The notes beneath the pieces are model-generated. The model worked only from the letters and a program-made list of their open reading frames with translations. It made no database searches and was not told the DNA's origin. The position numbers and the translations under genes were made by a program. Shown here in pieces: positions 14,689 through 19,811 of a stretch of DNA of 19,811 nucleotides (the stretch's first letter is position 1; each line of letters starts with the position of its first letter). The DNA is from Mycoplasmataceae bacterium (GTDB lineage Bacteria; Bacillota_I; Bacilli_A; Mycoplasmatales; Mycoplasmoidaceae), in the NCBI GenBank assembly GCA_031261045.1, contig JAISKE010000053.1, positions 1-19,811 on the forward strand. Reading direction: 5' to 3'.

Positions 14689-15984
14689 CTATTTGTGCTT
14701 GTTGTTAATAATTTTAATAACGCATTCCGTTGTTTCATTACTAATAGTTTTGGATAAGATACCGGTATTCTTAATGGTGTCAAATGAATCGTTACCACTA
14801 AGGCCTTCATGTTTATTAACATGCCCTTGTGCTTCTGCTATGTTAAGTGCTAGAAAGTTTGACGATAATGCCGCTACTATTTTATAAGTACAGCTTAATT
14901 TAGCGCCATCACATAAAGCACTGCCGTTAGAAATAATACACATGTTAATTAAACGATCAATGGTTTTTAAATCATCGCCACGTTGGAACATAATTCCAGC
15001 AACCGCTGCGGTAGTTGCGGCGATGACGCTACCACAATATGTGGAAAGGGCACCGATATGTTGTTTTATGACTCAACAGATTAAATGAGCGAACGCTAGG
15101 GCTTGCAACATTTTTAATTCTGGAATCTTGCGTTCTTCGGCATATACATATTGTGGAATAATTAATGTTAAACCGTGATCACCACTATCAGATGACGTCA
15201 TAACCGGTAGTGGACAACCCATCATTCGGGCATCGATTCCGGCATTGACATTCCTTAGCACTTCAAACTTTCATGGTGTCAATAAAAGTTTTTCTGATGT
15301 TTGTGTAACTGCTTTTGTGAAAGAATCGTGAGGATTAGTTTTTAAACCATGCGCTACAATCTTCTTATTCATTGTAACACCATCTTTTAAGAAACCTATT
15401 TCTCTAGCGGTGAATGATTGACATGCTTGGTAAATATCTTCCAATGAATAGTTGTCTACATTTCAATGAATAGTATTAGTTTTAATATTGTCTATGTTGC
15501 TAGTTTGAATAATCTTACCATTGACTTTAATGTAAGCAATGTTATCGTGTGTTTTTTCAATTAATGCTTCAGCAACATTACCCTTATTATCTTTAAGCGT
15601 AGTTAACGCATATACCGGGTCTACATTAAATGGCACACTTACATGAATCATGTCGGCGGTCATCATTTTATTTACTTTAGTAACGTCACTAGCTTTTAAA
15701 TCAGAAATGATTGCTAGTTTTTTGCTAGTGTCAGCAATAATAATTCCGGCAGCTACAATTCCCTTTACACCAGGGGAACCAAGTTTAGGGACGCCTACTG
15801 AAATAACGTTACGATAAATATATGGCGAAACAATAACATCAGCTCTCACTATTTTATTAGTTAGATGCTCGCTAGCGGCTGCCGCTGATAAAGCAATCGC
15901 ACCAATCTCTGTACAACCTAAAGCTGGTTTGCTTAAAGTTGGTAATAGTTTTAATAGTTCATCTAGTTTACGATTAACTTTCAT
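14689..15984 (-). CDS. cyuA: L-cysteine desulfidase / serine dehydratase alpha-like (UPF0597) protein
   Basis: This 431-residue protein belongs to the UPF0597/CyuA family, oxygen-sensitive [4Fe-4S] enzymes that break L-cysteine into pyruvate, ammonia and sulfide. Family marks are PALGCTEIGAIALSAA (Cys24), MTSSDSGDHG (262-271), YCGSVIAAT (Cys317) and NGSALCDGAKLSC (Cys358 and Cys365); these four Cys occupy the positions expected for cluster ligands, though I cannot verify which bind. Length is normal. Several TGA codons are read as Trp; the standard code splits it into three pieces at 15463 and 15073. It starts one base after the atpC stop, so it is probably co-transcribed with the ATP synthase operon. 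L-serine dehydratase activity is an alternative; the gene symbol is by family only. Confidence 0.87.
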
Positions 15985-15985
15985 A

Positions 15986-16405
15986 TTACTTGGCGTTTAC
16001 TTCTAATTGTTCCAAAATTTTAATTTCATCAACTAGTTTCTTTTGAATTTGATCAAACATATCGCTTTCTTTTAAATTACGTTGTGATAACGCTTGATCA
16101 ATTTGTGCGCGACGTTCCTTCAATACAGATTTAGTTGGATCATCAGTAAATTCAAAGAAGTCGGTAATCACATTAATTGTTTTGCCATCCATTTTAAATA
16201 CACCGGTGTTAATTAAAACATGAACCGCTTTATCTTTGGTACTTACTATTTTACAAACAGATGGTAAAATGGAACCGATGATCGGTTGATGGTCAGCTAA
16301 AATTCCTACAACGCCGTCTGGTGTACGAAGACTAATTTCATAAATATCGTCTTCGAATAAAACGCCATTGGGTGTATCTACTTTTAGATGAAACATCTTT
16401 GCCAT
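15986..16405 (-). CDS. atpC: ATP synthase F1 epsilon subunit
   Basis: This 139-residue protein is the epsilon subunit of the F1 rotor. The N-terminal beta-sandwich shows FHLKVDTPNGVLFEDD and LRTPDGVVGILADHQPIIGSI, and the C-terminal helical hairpin starts near TKSVLKERRAQIDQAL. Epsilon couples rotation and can inhibit ATP hydrolysis. It sits 2 bases after atpD and 1 base before the desulfidase gene. The AGAGAAG upstream of the ATG is a weak ribosome site. No TGA occurs. Confidence 0.93.
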   Translation of the reverse strand: MAKMFHLKVDTPNGVLFEDDIYEISLRTPDGVVGILADHQPIIGSILPSVCKIVSTKDKAVHVLINTGVFKMDGKTINVITDFFEFTDDPTKSVLKERRAQIDQALSQRNLKESDMFDQIQKKLVDEIKILEQLEVNAK

Positions 16406-16407
16406 AA

Positions 16408-18749
<2,342 letters not shown>

Positions 18750-18751
18750 AA

Positions 18752-19811
18752 TTAACTCGCATCCAATTCTGATGGACTACCGTATTGCTTGGCATCGTAA
18801 TCTTTAATACCAAGAATAAAGTTCTTAATGAATTTTTTATATTCATTAATAAATTGTTTAGTTAGTTTATCGTCAAAGGCTTTCTTCTCATCTAATTCTT
18901 TACGAATTGGTAATTTTGCAAAATAACTAATAACTTGCATTTTAAAATCATGGAAGTTATCTAATGGAATTCATTTAACTAAACGCTCTCTAACGGCTAA
19001 TAATAGAATCGCTTCATCTACTTGGTCTAATGGATTATTTTGTGGTTGTTTAATCATCGCCATAACACGTTTACCATGTTCAAGTGCTTTCTTAGTTTCC
19101 GCATCAAGATCACTACCAAATTGACTAAAAGCATCTAATTCACGATATTGAGCAAGTTCAAGTTTTAATGAACCAGCCGTTTGTTTAATTGATTTAATTT
19201 GGGCGGCGCTACCAACACGAGATACGGATAAACCAGCATCAATCGCTGGACGCTGACCAGCGTTGAATAAAGAAGTAATCATAAATAATTGACCGTCAGT
19301 AATAGAAATAACATTGGTTGGAATGTAAGCCGAAATATCTCCTGCTTGCGTTTCGATAATTGGTAACGCGGTAATTGAACCACCGCCATTATCTTCATTC
19401 AAGCGACAAGCTCTTTCTAATAAACGAGAGTGTAAATAGAATACGTCACCAGGGTAAGCTTCACGACCCGGTGGTCTTCGTAATAGTAATGATAAGGTAC
19501 GATAAGCAACGGCATGTTTCGATAAGTCATCATAGATGATTAAGACGTCTTTACCTTTAGCCATTCATTCTTCCGCAATGGTAATTCCAGTATAAGGAGC
19601 GATGTATCTTAAAGCAGGAATCTCACTAGCGCTCGCTAAAACGATGGTGGTATATTCCATGGCTCCTTTAGAATTTAAAACACGCGACAATTGAGCAATG
19701 GAAGAATTCTTTTGCCCAATACCTACATAAACGCAATACACCCCTTTACCTTTTTGATTTAAGATCGTGTCAATCGCAATGGTAGTCTTACCAGTTTGAC
19801 GGTCACCAATA
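18752..19811 (-). CDS. atpA: ATP synthase F1 alpha subunit (5' end outside window)
   Basis: The last 352 residues of the alpha subunit are visible, running off the window edge; the frame is complete from base 19810. The Walker A motif GDRQTGKT is the first segment seen, followed by [10 protein letters not shown], the [11 protein letters not shown] and [17 protein letters not shown] block, [27 protein letters not shown], and [19 protein letters not shown], all diagnostic of alpha. Two TGA codons are read as Trp. The upstream part of the operon (a, c, b and delta subunits) is presumably beyond the window. Confidence 0.97.

Overview
This window comes from a mollicute-type bacterium (Mycoplasmatota) that reads UGA as tryptophan. 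Almost every gene is interrupted by in-frame TGA under the standard code, and each becomes a full-length, family-consistent protein when TGA is read as Trp (code 4). TGG is also used, for example in the amino-acid permease and lspA. The DNA is AT-rich, genes are packed with gaps of 0-15 bases or short overlaps, and no stretch over 300 bases lacks a gene. I cannot place it to genus from sequence alone.

Region 1 (1-3604, + strand) is a compact acyl-lipid cassette of six touching genes: the end of one PlsC-like acyltransferase, a complete second PlsC acyltransferase, an AMP-forming acyl-activating enzyme, an acyl carrier protein with an unusual TSV attachment motif, an LRAT-fold (NCEHF) thiol acyltransferase-like protein, and an Sfp-type phosphopantetheinyl transferase. 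Together they could activate a free fatty acid, load it on a dedicated carrier and pass it to a lipid acceptor. This is the most unusual part of the window.

Region 2 (3605-6073, +) holds a small two-helix membrane protein, then infC-rpmI-rplT behind a structured leader with a GCAA-tetraloop stem and a terminator-like stem, then a diacylglycerol-kinase-family lipid kinase. Region 3 (6057-8418) is a divergent pair: a sirtuin on the - strand and an APC permease on the + strand, sharing a 20-bp palindrome that supplies both -10 boxes. Region 4 (8419-11470, +) is proS, a membrane protein of unknown function, dCMP deaminase and lspA. Region 5 (11457-12146, -) is an AbrB/PIN toxin-antitoxin pair lying between lspA and rluD. 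Region 6 (12170-14684, +) is rluD, tsaB, rimI and a stand-alone dhaL. Region 7 (14689-19811, -) is the 3' part of an F1Fo ATP synthase operon (atpA partial, atpG, atpD, atpC) followed one base later by an iron-sulfur cysteine desulfidase/serine dehydratase-like gene.

A pattern runs through the window. Genes that open transcription units (sirtuin, permease, proS, rluD) have a -10 box ending 7-8 bases before the start codon and no Shine-Dalgarno, so they look leaderless. Most internal operon genes have clear AGGAGG-like sites.
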